Source: a virus. Taken from it: 40,762 nucleotides of DNA. The notes below the pieces were generated by a model. It was given only the letters and a program-made list of their open reading frames with translations, made no database searches and was not told the origin of the DNA. The position numbers and the translations under genes are program-made. This document shows, piece by piece, positions 16,525 through 23,983 of the stretch. How positions within the stretch are numbered: the first letter of the stretch is position 1; each line of letters starts with the position of its first letter. The DNA lies in the IMG/VR virus record IMGVR_UViG_3300022750_000024, positions 1 to 40,762 of that record. One strand, written 5' to 3'.

Positions 16525-16977
16525 TCAGTATCCCCCGCCACGACGGGCCTGCGCCGCCTGTCCGGCGGCGCCCAGAAAGCTCGTCCCCGCCTCGATGAAC
16601 CCGGCGGTCAGATCCGCGACCGCCTGACGCTTCGCGGTCACAGCGTCGTTCTTCAGCGCCACCGACGCGCTCAGGCCGTCGCGCACCGTCTGGCGTGCCC
16701 GGTACATGCCCTGGCGCGCCAGATCGTCGATCACGGCCAGCGCCGATCCCTGCAGGCCTCCCCCGCCCGATGCGGCCGCCAGCGTCGCCGCGCGGGCGCC
16801 GATCCTGTCGCTGTCTTCCAGCTGGATCGAGGCCTGAACCCCCGCTTCCTGGCGGGCGTTCCGCGCCGCATAGCCCAGGGCTTTCGCCTTCGCCTTGCCC
16901 GCCCGATAGCCGCCGAGGCCCTTGAATATGGACCCCAGCGCCTGAGCCCCCGCCGCCAACAGAACCGGCGCCACCAT
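16525..16977 (-). CDS. Internal virion protein, gp14-like
   Basis: Protein of 150 aa; the ATG at 16977 overlaps the upstream stop as TGATG, favoured over a start 8 codons earlier. It has an Ala/Gly-rich hydrophobic N-terminus (MVAPVLLAAGAQALGSIFKG), a helical body with GARAATLAAASGGGGLQGSALAVI, and a Gly/Arg end. The G-S-AL...ID pattern and size match gp14-type proteins, which insert in the outer membrane on ejection. It lies between the gp13-like and gp15-like genes. Confidence 0.78.
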   Translation of the reverse strand: MVAPVLLAAGAQALGSIFKGLGGYRAGKAKAKALGYAARNARQEAGVQASIQLEDSDRIGARAATLAAASGGGGLQGSALAVIDDLARQGMYRARQTVRDGLSASVALKNDAVTAKRQAVADLTAGFIEAGTSFLGAAGQAAQARRGGGY

Positions 16978-17510
16978 CAGAACACTCCCCCGAATAGCCA
17001 ATAATCGGACCCGTCAGGCCCGAAACCCTTCATCAGACCCTCGCGCTTCAGGCCAAGAACCTCGGCGAACGAACACGCGCCCAGAGCCGTCGGCCAGTCG
17101 CCCGCCGCCGCCGGCGCCCGCACCGTGACGTCCACGCGCCGCGCGCCGGTCTCGCGGATCATCGACCGGAACGCGGCCCGGATCATGACCCAGCCGCGCG
17201 GGCTCAGGTCGCTGGCGAACAACCAGCCGGTGAACCGACCATGGCCGTGCGGCTCCAGTCCGCCGCACGCCAGAGGCTTCGACCATTTCCGGGCGCCGTC
17301 GGTCAGGGTCCAGCACGGCCCCACGATCCGCTCCGGGCCGAACAGCGGTTCCCCCGCCAGCCGATGCTCCAGTGCGAAATCCGGCCGGGCGTCGATGCGC
17401 AGGGGATCGGTGGGCGAGAAGGCGCGCAGGGTCAGATCGCCGGGACCGACGAACGGCCAGAGCGGCGCGCCGCCCGCCACGCGGTCAGCCCAAGCCACGG
17501 CCTTATCCAT
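16977..17510 (-). CDS. Internal virion protein A-like (GNAT-fold, gp13-like)
   Basis: Protein of 177 aa; the start overlaps the tubular protein B stop by 8 nt. Features are an N-terminal WADRVAGGAPLWPFVGPGD, then WTLTDGARKWSKPLACGGLEPHG, a long helix with MIRAAFRSMIRETGARRVDVTV, and LGACSFAEVLGLKREGLMKGFGPDG near the end. The last part resembles acetyltransferase-fold proteins found at this place in T7-like phages. Enzyme activity is not implied. It is probably a minor virion or tail-assembly protein. Confidence 0.72.
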   Translation of the reverse strand: MDKAVAWADRVAGGAPLWPFVGPGDLTLRAFSPTDPLRIDARPDFALEHRLAGEPLFGPERIVGPCWTLTDGARKWSKPLACGGLEPHGHGRFTGWLFASDLSPRGWVMIRAAFRSMIRETGARRVDVTVRAPAAAGDWPTALGACSFAEVLGLKREGLMKGFGPDGSDYWLFGGVF

Positions 17511-19758
17511 CGACGTCCGCCGTGGCGCGGATCGAATGGATGACCAGGTCGAACCCGCTGTCCGTCTGCACGAAATAACGCCGGTCGCGGCTGGCCCCGC
17601 CCAGCAGGGCCGATCGCCACGTCTGGCGGCGGACGACGGGCCCGTCCACGTCGCCCGGCTCGCGGCTCAGCAGCCGGTCGGTCAGGCTGTCGCCCTCCTC
17701 TCCGACGGTTCCGGTCTCGGCCGTCCCGGCTTCCAGGACGATGTGTACATGCTTGTAGTTGACCAGCCTTCCAGCGGTGGAACCCGGCCCGGCCAGCTCG
17801 GGCGGCAGGCCCTCCCAGCGGCTGAGAAAGGGCAGTCCCGCATAGATGGCCGCCGCAGTGGTGTCCGAGGGCAAGAGCGCTTGCCCCCCGCTGCTGACGG
17901 ACCGGTCGCGATACTCACCCCAGCCTTTGCCGGGAGCGACGGCGGCGATGGCGCCCGTGGCCGCCATAAGGGTGACGGTCTCGTCCGCCAGATGATCCAG
18001 CCCATCGACGCCGGTCGTCACGGCGCCGGCGTACCGCTCCGCCGCATCGAGGAACAGACGCTCCTCCGGATCCGCCAGCCTCAGGATCAATCGCTGGATC
18101 GCGTCGGCCTTCTGTCTGCGGACGATCATGATCAGTCGGGGCCGTCCGTTTCGTCCGGGGACGACGCAGCTGCTCTCCAGCACCATCCCGCCCGCAAGCG
18201 GCTGCTCCGGCGTCGGAGGTGTCCGCGCCCCGATGCCCTGGCGGTTCCAGCCCAGCACGTTCTGCTCGGCGTGATAGGTCATCGACGCCTGACCGCCGTC
18301 GGCCAACCTGACCCACAACAGGTTCATGGGCTGTTTCAGCCACGTCAGCTCGGCCAGGCCTCGCCCGGTGATGTGCCCGGCGACCACGCTCAGATCGCCG
18401 GCGCTCAGTGTCTGGTCGGGGGCGACCCCGACGAACCTCAGGGTCTCGCCGCCGGCGGCCGCGAAGATCACCGTGTCATGGGCCAGCACCGGCATGACAT
18501 CGACGCTGCCGTACTCGCCGACCGGGCGGGCGACGCAGCCGGCCGGGCTGATCGGATCGTCGACCGTTGCCCCGCTGATCAGGTATTCGCCGTCGGTCGT
18601 CCCGGCCATCAGGAAGGTGGTGCCTGCCAGCCAGACGATGCGGTTGCGCTCGTCACCGACGAACCGGCGCACCGCGTCGTCGTCGACGACCCGCCCCGTG
18701 CCCAGTCCCGGCTTGAAATCCAGCGCGGACGGTCGGAACCCCGCGGTCCGGGTGAAGTCGATGGCGTCTGGTTCGCTCGCGGGCGCCGCCATGGCCAGCC
18801 GCTCCTCGCGCACGGCCGGCGGCGCGGTCGGCCAGCCTCTGACGTCGGAATAGGCGCCCTCGGCCCAATAGCGCGTTCCCGTCTCCAGCCCGTCCGGCAG
18901 GCCCGTCAGGGCCTGGGCCGTGGCGCTGTATCCTCCGGACGTGGACAGGATGCGCAGCACAGCCGCGCCGTCGCTCACATGGGCCCACAGCACCTTGCCG
19001 TCCGAAACGGTGCCGCTGTCATGAACGGGCGGTGTGTTGCCCCCGTCGTCGGCTGAGCCCACCCGTTGATAGATCCGGCCGTTGGACAGCCGCTGGGCGC
19101 CGTTTGGAATGTTTTCCTCTCCCGGCTCCCACGACAGGATGCCCGGGTTGCCGTCGTTGGCCCTGAGGCGGAACAGCGCGCCCACATGGGTCACGCTGAA
19201 CAGGGGTTTGTTGCTGTTCAGCAGCGTGCCGTCGAAGGTCAGGATATGATCCTCGTCGCCGTTCTCTCCGCGCCAGGGACCGTCGATGAAGACCGTCGGC
19301 GCCAGCGTCCAGGACACGTTCGACTGCCGCGTCAGCGTGTGGCTACGCAGGCCGTCGCGGTGCGTGAAGAAGACGGCGTCGCCGATCTGACGCCATCTCA
19401 GGCCCTCCAGCTGGGCCGCCGTCCAGGGCGAGGCGAACTCGACGAAGCCGCCAACGCCGGTCGGCACGCGCTCGCCGTCGACCGTCCAGGGCCGACAGTA
19501 ACCGTCGCCGAACTCCAGAAAAAGCGCGTCCGCGCTCGACCGGCGGAACGGCACGAGGCGAGAGGCCCTGTCGGCGAACTTCGGTTGTCCGACCATCCAC
19601 GTCCCCGGTCGACGACCGGTCGGACCGACGACGCGGCCGATCATGTTGAAGCCCATGACGCAGCCCTTGCTGAACTGCGCCAGATCGCTGCGCGCCCACG
19701 CATCCGGGCCCAGCTCACCGACGTTGAAGGCGTTCTGAAACCCGGTCTGTCTGCTCAT
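17503..19758 (-). CDS. Tail tubular protein B (gp12-like nozzle)
   Basis: Protein of 751 aa. It begins with QTGFQNAFNVGELGPDAWAR followed by KGCVMGFNMIGRVVGPTGRRPGT, the typical start of podovirus nozzle proteins (NF-x-GE-x-SP, then R-x-G). Later come FEFGDGYCRPW-like and VFFTHRDGLRSHTL segments and WLAGTTFLMAGTTDGEYLISG, expected of a beta-propeller. It forms the distal tail tube to which spikes attach. A perfect late box ends 21 nt before its ATG. Confidence 0.88.
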   Translation of the reverse strand: MSRQTGFQNAFNVGELGPDAWARSDLAQFSKGCVMGFNMIGRVVGPTGRRPGTWMVGQPKFADRASRLVPFRRSSADALFLEFGDGYCRPWTVDGERVPTGVGGFVEFASPWTAAQLEGLRWRQIGDAVFFTHRDGLRSHTLTRQSNVSWTLAPTVFIDGPWRGENGDEDHILTFDGTLLNSNKPLFSVTHVGALFRLRANDGNPGILSWEPGEENIPNGAQRLSNGRIYQRVGSADDGGNTPPVHDSGTVSDGKVLWAHVSDGAAVLRILSTSGGYSATAQALTGLPDGLETGTRYWAEGAYSDVRGWPTAPPAVREERLAMAAPASEPDAIDFTRTAGFRPSALDFKPGLGTGRVVDDDAVRRFVGDERNRIVWLAGTTFLMAGTTDGEYLISGATVDDPISPAGCVARPVGEYGSVDVMPVLAHDTVIFAAAGGETLRFVGVAPDQTLSAGDLSVVAGHITGRGLAELTWLKQPMNLLWVRLADGGQASMTYHAEQNVLGWNRQGIGARTPPTPEQPLAGGMVLESSCVVPGRNGRPRLIMIVRRQKADAIQRLILRLADPEERLFLDAAERYAGAVTTGVDGLDHLADETVTLMAATGAIAAVAPGKGWGEYRDRSVSSGGQALLPSDTTAAAIYAGLPFLSRWEGLPPELAGPGSTAGRLVNYKHVHIVLEAGTAETGTVGEEGDSLTDRLLSREPGDVDGPVVRRQTWRSALLGGASRDRRYFVQTDSGFDLVIHSIRATADVDG

Positions 19759-19779
19759 GCCCCGATAGTCGGCCTGCCC

Positions 19780-19796
19780 AAACGGGGGGTGGACGG
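19780..19796 (-). promoter_or_regulatory. Late box copy C, upstream of tubular protein B
   Basis: Perfect 17-nt CCGTCCACCCCCCGTTT. It starts 4 nt after the stop of the tubular A gene (19801-19803) and ends 21 nt before ATG 19758. Confidence 0.7.
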
Positions 19797-19800
19797 ATGC

Positions 19801-20406
19801 TTACAGCGCGCCCGCTCTCAGCTGGGCGACGCGATCGACAAGCATCACGTCGTCGGCGCGGGCGTCCTGACCATCGGTGCCCATGGCCGCCAGAATGGCC
19901 TGGTCCGCGAGTTTTCGAAGCTCCAGCGCACGTTCGGTGGATCCGCCGATCGGCCGCGCCGCGCGGGCCGCCAGCTCGAACGTCACGGCGTCCGCGACAT
20001 TGGCGTCCAGAGCATCCGCATCCCGGCGCTTGACATAGCTGATGTTGATGGCTCCCCCCTCCGTCGCCCGCAGGATGGGCGCTGCGACGCCGTCGGGTCG
20101 TTGCCAGACGCCTCGTTCCCAACCGCTGACGCGCGCCACCTCCCAGAAGCGCAGCGCTCCCTCCGGGGCCAGATAGGAGAACGGGAAGCGCCAGTTGGCG
20201 GGAATATGGGGGCTGGGGGTCAGCGTGGTGTATTCCAGCGCGCACAGCCAGCCATAGCGCACCAGCACCGCGTCGATCGCCGGCTGAAGGTGCGGCAGGA
20301 TCTTCACCACGCGGCTGGGCGGCGGATCGCCGCTGATCGACGCGACCGTATCCTCCCCCAGCTGCACGAGGGCTCCGTTGATCAGCAGGGTGGCGGCGTC
20401 CGACAT
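19801..20406 (-). CDS. Tail tubular protein A (gp11-like gatekeeper)
   Basis: Protein of 201 aa from ATG 20406 with AGGAAG upstream; a TTG seven codons earlier is less likely. The sequence INGALVQLGEDTVASI, then LQPAIDAVLVRYGWLCALEYTTL and LEVA-like WEVARVSGWERGVWQ fit the helical podovirus gatekeeper family. The C-terminal helices (ARPIGGSTERALELRKLADQ) also fit. It sits between head and nozzle. It is preceded by a strong terminator-like hairpin. Confidence 0.85.
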   Translation of the reverse strand: MSDAATLLINGALVQLGEDTVASISGDPPPSRVVKILPHLQPAIDAVLVRYGWLCALEYTTLTPSPHIPANWRFPFSYLAPEGALRFWEVARVSGWERGVWQRPDGVAAPILRATEGGAINISYVKRRDADALDANVADAVTFELAARAARPIGGSTERALELRKLADQAILAAMGTDGQDARADDVMLVDRVAQLRAGAL

Positions 20407-20427
20407 GAGGTCTTCCTGAAATGACAA

Positions 20428-20459
20428 GGGGCGGGAGAGGCGGCGACCCCTCCCGCCCC
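20428..20459 (-). terminator. Strong hairpin terminator after the capsid module
   Basis: GGGGCGGGAG (20428-20437) and CTCCCGCCCC (20450-20459) are perfect 10-bp complements with a 12-nt loop. On the transcribed minus strand the hairpin is followed by TTGTCATTT, a partial T-run. It lies between the capsid module and the tail-tube genes, as the T-phi terminator follows the capsid gene in T7, so it could reduce tail-gene expression relative to capsid. Confidence 0.65.
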
Positions 20460-20515
20460 CGATGCGGCGCGCTGTTAGACGAGCAATCCGGCGAGCGCGC
20501 CGATGGGGCGGCCCC

Positions 20516-21016
20516 TTACTGGGGCGAACCGTAGATCGACCAGGCGATAGTCCCGGCGCCGGGATTGCCGCCCTTCAGGGTGGCGCGCAGTTCGGCACGG
20601 CTGCCATCGGCCTTGGTGGCCTCCTTGGCGGCGCGAGCGGTCGCGTATCCGGCGAGCTGCCACAGAGGCTTGCGCCGGTTGGCGATGGCCACGGATTTCA
20701 GCAGCGAGACCGAGCCGGCCGCCGTAGCGACATCCTGGGCGGCGATCAGGCAGTCCGGATCGAGCGCAACGCCAACGTCCAACGTGATGGAGGTGCCCAT
20801 GTCGTCGAAGTCGATCGTGGAGATCGCGTCGAAGCGCGTGGTCCAATCCACATAGCCGAGGCTGATGTAATCGTCCTGGGCGACGTCGCCGGTGAAGTAA
20901 TCGCTCAGGATACGGGCCACGCGGCCGTTGCAGAAGTAGGGGTCGGTCAGCGAGCCAACCGCGCCGCTGTTCGCGGCGTGGGCGGCTCCGAGGATAGCGC
21001 CGATGAAGCGGGTCAT
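20516..21016 (-). CDS. Probable minor head/decoration protein
   Basis: Protein of 166 aa, ATG 21016 with AAGGGAAG upstream. It is made directly after the major capsid protein and before a strong hairpin, so it is probably made in large amounts. The sequence has SLTDPYFCNGRVARILSDY, then YVDWTTRFDAISTIDFDDM and SITLDVGVALDPDCLIAAQD. These suggest beta strands with a helical end. I do not recognise a family. Head decoration or stabilisation is inferred from position only. Confidence 0.7.
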   Translation of the reverse strand: MTRFIGAILGAAHAANSGAVGSLTDPYFCNGRVARILSDYFTGDVAQDDYISLGYVDWTTRFDAISTIDFDDMGTSITLDVGVALDPDCLIAAQDVATAAGSVSLLKSVAIANRRKPLWQLAGYATARAAKEATKADGSRAELRATLKGGNPGAGTIAWSIYGSPQ

Positions 21017-21117
21017 GGGTGTCTTCCCTTGTCATCACAGCGGCCTTTCAAGGTCCGCGGGCCTTTCGGCCAATCAGGAGAATGGGCCGATCCTTCAAGA
21101 CCGGCCCGGTTCAGCAG

Positions 21118-22062
21118 TTAGGCCAGGTCCTTGACCTCGATGCCGGCGACGCCTTCGTCCCAGCCGCGCGCGGCGCCGTGTTCGGACCGGTAGTAGGCCC
21201 AGGGCGTCATCGACTTGTCGGCCCGGCGGACGATGTCCGCTTCCTGCAGTTCGCGGGACCGGTACTGCATGACGCGATCGACCCACATCGGCAGGATGTA
21301 GGTGTCCGCCGACCCGGCCTTCAGCGGCACATCGTCATCAAACACGAAGTCGATGCCCCAGAGATGGGTCAGCTCGCCGCTTTCGAGCCGCTTGGCCGAC
21401 GCGTAGTCGCTGCTCGTGGTGGGGATGGTCGTCAGCAGCTGGGTCAGATCGTCCTCGCGAAGGGCCAGCTTGATCTTCGCACCCTGCATGAGCTTGAGGA
21501 TCTTGGTCTTCCGGATGATGGCGCGCGCAGCCAGGATTTTGCCCAGCGTGATGGGGAGAGCGCCCGAAGCGGGGACAGCCGAGACTTCCAGCGTGTGCAT
21601 GCGGGTACGGCTGGCGACATCGATGATCTTTCCAGACGGGAAGTTCAGGATGTCCTCGCCATGCTCGCCGATGCGCGCGGGCGCAAAGAAGCTCTCGCGG
21701 ATCTTCGTGTCGATCTTGCGGAACTTGCCGGCCCGCATCGAGGACATGACCATATTGGTCGGGTCCTGCAGCTGGTGCACCTTCTGAACGGTCTCGATGA
21801 ACTTGCCGTCGTGGTATTGCTTGAAGAAACCGACGCGGCGCGTCATCTCCAGCAGACCCTCGGGGCTGTCCGGTACGACGGTGTCGATGTCGGTCGGATC
21901 GGACGTGCCGATGGCGTCGACGTTGAACGACTTGCCCTCTTCCGAATAGGCGAGGTCGCTATCGACGTGAGGCAGGTAGATGCTCTCGGTTTCCTGAGGC
22001 ACCATGCTCAGGTTGGAGCGGAAGCCGTCAACGTCGGCTTGGGTAATTTGTGAATAGTCCAT
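21118..22062 (-). CDS. Major capsid protein
   Basis: Protein of 314 aa, AGGAG 12 nt before ATG 22062. It follows the scaffold gene and has the features of podovirus capsids: QQ-like N-arm (DGFRSNLSMVPQETESIYLP), FFKQYHDGKFIETVQKVHQL, SRTRMHTLEVSAVPASGALPITLGKI, and near the end LWGIDFVFDDDVPLKAG and YILPMWVDRV. It should form the HK97-fold shell. Its 5' leader holds a perfect 8-bp hairpin (22084-22110). Confidence 0.88.
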   Translation of the reverse strand: MDYSQITQADVDGFRSNLSMVPQETESIYLPHVDSDLAYSEEGKSFNVDAIGTSDPTDIDTVVPDSPEGLLEMTRRVGFFKQYHDGKFIETVQKVHQLQDPTNMVMSSMRAGKFRKIDTKIRESFFAPARIGEHGEDILNFPSGKIIDVASRTRMHTLEVSAVPASGALPITLGKILAARAIIRKTKILKLMQGAKIKLALREDDLTQLLTTIPTTSSDYASAKRLESGELTHLWGIDFVFDDDVPLKAGSADTYILPMWVDRVMQYRSRELQEADIVRRADKSMTPWAYYRSEHGAARGWDEGVAGIEVKDLA

Positions 22063-22083
22063 GGGCGCGCGCGCTCCTGCATT

Positions 22084-22110
22084 CGATGAAACGGGTCTGG
22101 TTTTTCATCG
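22084..22110 (-). promoter_or_regulatory. Hairpin in the capsid 5' leader
   Basis: CGATGAAA (22084-22091) and TTTCATCG (22103-22110) are perfect complements with an 11-nt loop, 21 nt upstream of the capsid ATG. It may protect the capsid mRNA 5' end or tune translation after cleavage between scaffold and capsid. No direct evidence for either. Confidence 0.45.
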
Positions 22111-22209
22111 GCTGCAGTCTCGGCCTGTTGCCGTGCGTGCCTGACGATGCGCTCGTCTGGGCGTCGTCTCCGGGCTCCGGCGCTTGCGCGGTCTCCGGCG
22201 AAGAGAATG

Positions 22210-22246
22210 GTTAACGGCTGAGGTGATTTGCCCCAGCCGTCAACCG
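22210..22246 (-). terminator. Hairpin between scaffold and capsid genes
   Basis: GGTTAACGGCTG (22210-22221) pairs with CAGCCGTCAACC (22235-22246) over 12 positions. The single mismatch becomes a G-U pair in the minus-strand transcript, so the RNA stem is unbroken. It starts 6 nt after the scaffold stop. A moderately pyrimidine-rich run (TTCTCTTC) follows. It could be an attenuator or an RNA-processing site. Confidence 0.5.
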
Positions 22247-22252
22247 CTATTT

Positions 22253-23266
22253 CTAGCTGACAGCGTCCGGGCGTTTTTCGCCGCGTTGCTGCGTCAGCAG
22301 AGCAGCGCGTTCAGCCAGGACCGCCGCATGTTGCGGATGCCCTTTGGTGTTCAGCGCCGTCATTTTCTCCCTGTCCGCGTAGAAGGCGTTGAGGGCCGCC
22401 TTGGCGGCTGCGGGCGTCAGCTGCCTCGTATCGCCTCCTGCATTCCCGCCGCCCGGCGCTTCCGGTTCGGCCATCTTGCCGACGGCGTGGGCGAGGATGC
22501 GGGCGAGGGTCAGGTTCGAGCCCAGCTTCGTCTCCAGCTCGGCCGCCGCCTCCTCCGCCGCCGCCGCCTTCGCCGCCGGATCCTTGATGTGGCCCAGGCT
22601 GGCGTCGATGCCTTCGCGGATCAGCTTGCCGATGGCCCGGACGTTGCCGTCATAGGCCGCGCCCTGTTCCTTCTTCAGCGTCGTGGTCACTTCCTCGGAC
22701 AGGGCGACCAGTTCGGCCTTTTCGGCCTCGGCCGCCTTCTGGCCCAGGCCGTTCAGGGTGTCGATCACGGCCGCCATCTGCGCAGGCTGGAACTTCGCCT
22801 TGCCGCCCAGCTCGCGCAGGATGCCTTCCAGCTCCGGCGTGTCCGCCGCCGCCTCGGGCGCCAGGGCGATGGCGTAATCCTTCGGATCCTCGGGCACGCC
22901 CAGGGCCTTATGGATCGGCGCCCAGTCCTCGGGGGCCTGGTCCTGCGGCTTCGACGGGATCTTCAGCAACTCGGCCGCCGTCGCGCCCTTCAGCTTCGTC
23001 AGATGCTGGTGCGCCTGGGCCAGGTCGTCTACCGACTTGTACCCGCGAAACAGCGGATCCTCGGCCAGCGCCTTGGGCAGCTTGTCCTGCCAAGGCGCAT
23101 CGTCGGTCGTGGTCGTGGTGGTAGAGGCGTTCGGGTCAGCCTGGGTCGTCGAAGCCTTGGGGTCCGACGACTGGGTCGTCTGCGCCGCCGGTGAAGTCGT
23201 CGTCGCCGAAGTCGACGCGGGGTCCGCCGTCGTGGTGGCGGTCGTTCCGCCCGTATCCGTGCTCAT
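22253..23266 (-). CDS. Capsid scaffolding protein
   Basis: Protein of 337 aa starting at ATG 23266 with a strong Shine-Dalgarno (AAGGAG). The first 50 residues are Thr/Ser/Ala low complexity. Then PWQDKLPKALAEDPLFRGYKS, VDDLAQAHQHL, KPQDQAPEDWAPIHKALGVPEDPKDY follow, a pattern typical of podovirus scaffolds. A long helical domain follows. It guides assembly of the capsid and leaves or is expelled before packaging. Its first 131 nt overlap the end of the Bbp19-like gene in a different frame. Confidence 0.88.
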   Translation of the reverse strand: MSTDTGGTTATTTADPASTSATTTSPAAQTTQSSDPKASTTQADPNASTTTTTTDDAPWQDKLPKALAEDPLFRGYKSVDDLAQAHQHLTKLKGATAAELLKIPSKPQDQAPEDWAPIHKALGVPEDPKDYAIALAPEAAADTPELEGILRELGGKAKFQPAQMAAVIDTLNGLGQKAAEAEKAELVALSEEVTTTLKKEQGAAYDGNVRAIGKLIREGIDASLGHIKDPAAKAAAAEEAAAELETKLGSNLTLARILAHAVGKMAEPEAPGGGNAGGDTRQLTPAAAKAALNAFYADREKMTALNTKGHPQHAAVLAERAALLTQQRGEKRPDAVS

Positions 23267-23597
23267 AGTCTGCTCCTTCAAGCGTTTGGGTCAGGCCCGC
23301 CGCCGCGATGGCGACCGGGTCGAAGCCGGCCAGATTGGCCATGGTCAGCACGGCGTAGCCGCGCCCGTTCTTGTGGTTGCTCTCCAGCGGGGTCTCGGCC
23401 GCGCGGGCGGCCCCGATCTCGCCGATGGTCGTCAGGGCGTGCAGCAGGACGACCCGGCCCAGCGCGGTGCCGAACGTCATCCGGTACGCCTCGCCGATGG
23501 CAACCGGATCGCCCCGCCGCACCTCGGCGATCAGCCGCGCGCTGTCGAACCCGCGTGCGGGCTCGAGTTCCGGGGTGTCGTCGGCGGCGTCGGTCAT
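23136..23597 (-). CDS. Bbp19-like phage protein
   Basis: Protein of 153 aa; ATG 23597 overlaps the upstream stop as ATGA. The middle has YRMTFGTALGRVVLLHALTTIG and later ESNHKNGRGYAVLTMANLAGFD, resembling the Bordetella phage BPP-1 Bbp19 group of small proteins encoded between portal and scaffold. The last 40 residues are Asp/Gly-rich and are encoded over the scaffold gene's start (131-nt overlap). That C-terminal tail may be a by-product of the overlap. Role unknown. Confidence 0.7.
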   Translation of the reverse strand: MTDAADDTPELEPARGFDSARLIAEVRRGDPVAIGEAYRMTFGTALGRVVLLHALTTIGEIGAARAAETPLESNHKNGRGYAVLTMANLAGFDPVAIAAAGLTQTLEGADYEHGYGRNDRHHDGGPRVDFGDDDFTGGADDPVVGPQGFDDPG

Positions 23598-23968
23598 CGC
23601 GCGCTTTCGTGCTCTGACAGTCGCGCATTGTGCAGGAGGACGATCTTGCTGACGGTTTGGTGGATGCCCTCGGCGTCGCCGAAGTGAGCGATCTGCTCAC
23701 CATGAAGGTCGAATGGCCCCGTCACCGCGCAGATCATGGAACCCCTGTCAGGGCCGCTTCCAAACCAGCGCTCGCGCCACTCCTTGCGGCCCAGCGCGAT
23801 GCTGTCGCGACAACTGTTGGCCTCGATCACATATGCGGAGATGTCGTCGATGTGCAGGGTGACGGTTTCCGCATTCGCCTCTTTGGCTGCATCGATCGCC
23901 TGATCCACCCGGATCAGGGCTCCGACCAAGCCCATGCGGTCAGTTCGGGGTAACTTCAGCTTGCTCAA
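23594..23968 (-). CDS. Hypothetical protein of the head module
   Basis: Protein of 124 aa with a TTG start at 23968, supported by AGGAG 8 nt upstream. It contains GALIRVDQAIDAAKEANAE, then VTLHIDDISAYVIEANSCRD and VSKIVLLHNARL. The layout looks like alternating helix and strand. It sits 15 nt after the portal stop and is coupled (ATGA) to the Bbp19-like gene. Unknown function; somewhat lower GC than its neighbours, so it may be a later addition. Confidence 0.68.
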   Translation of the reverse strand: MSKLKLPRTDRMGLVGALIRVDQAIDAAKEANAETVTLHIDDISAYVIEANSCRDSIALGRKEWRERWFGSGPDRGSMICAVTGPFDLHGEQIAHFGDAEGIHQTVSKIVLLHNARLSEHESAR

Positions 23969-23983
23969 GGCCTGTCTCCTTCA

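Noticed and set aside
17125-19056. Open plus-strand frame of 643 codons opposite tubular protein B
   Set aside because: Antisense shadow of the nozzle gene with low-complexity composition.
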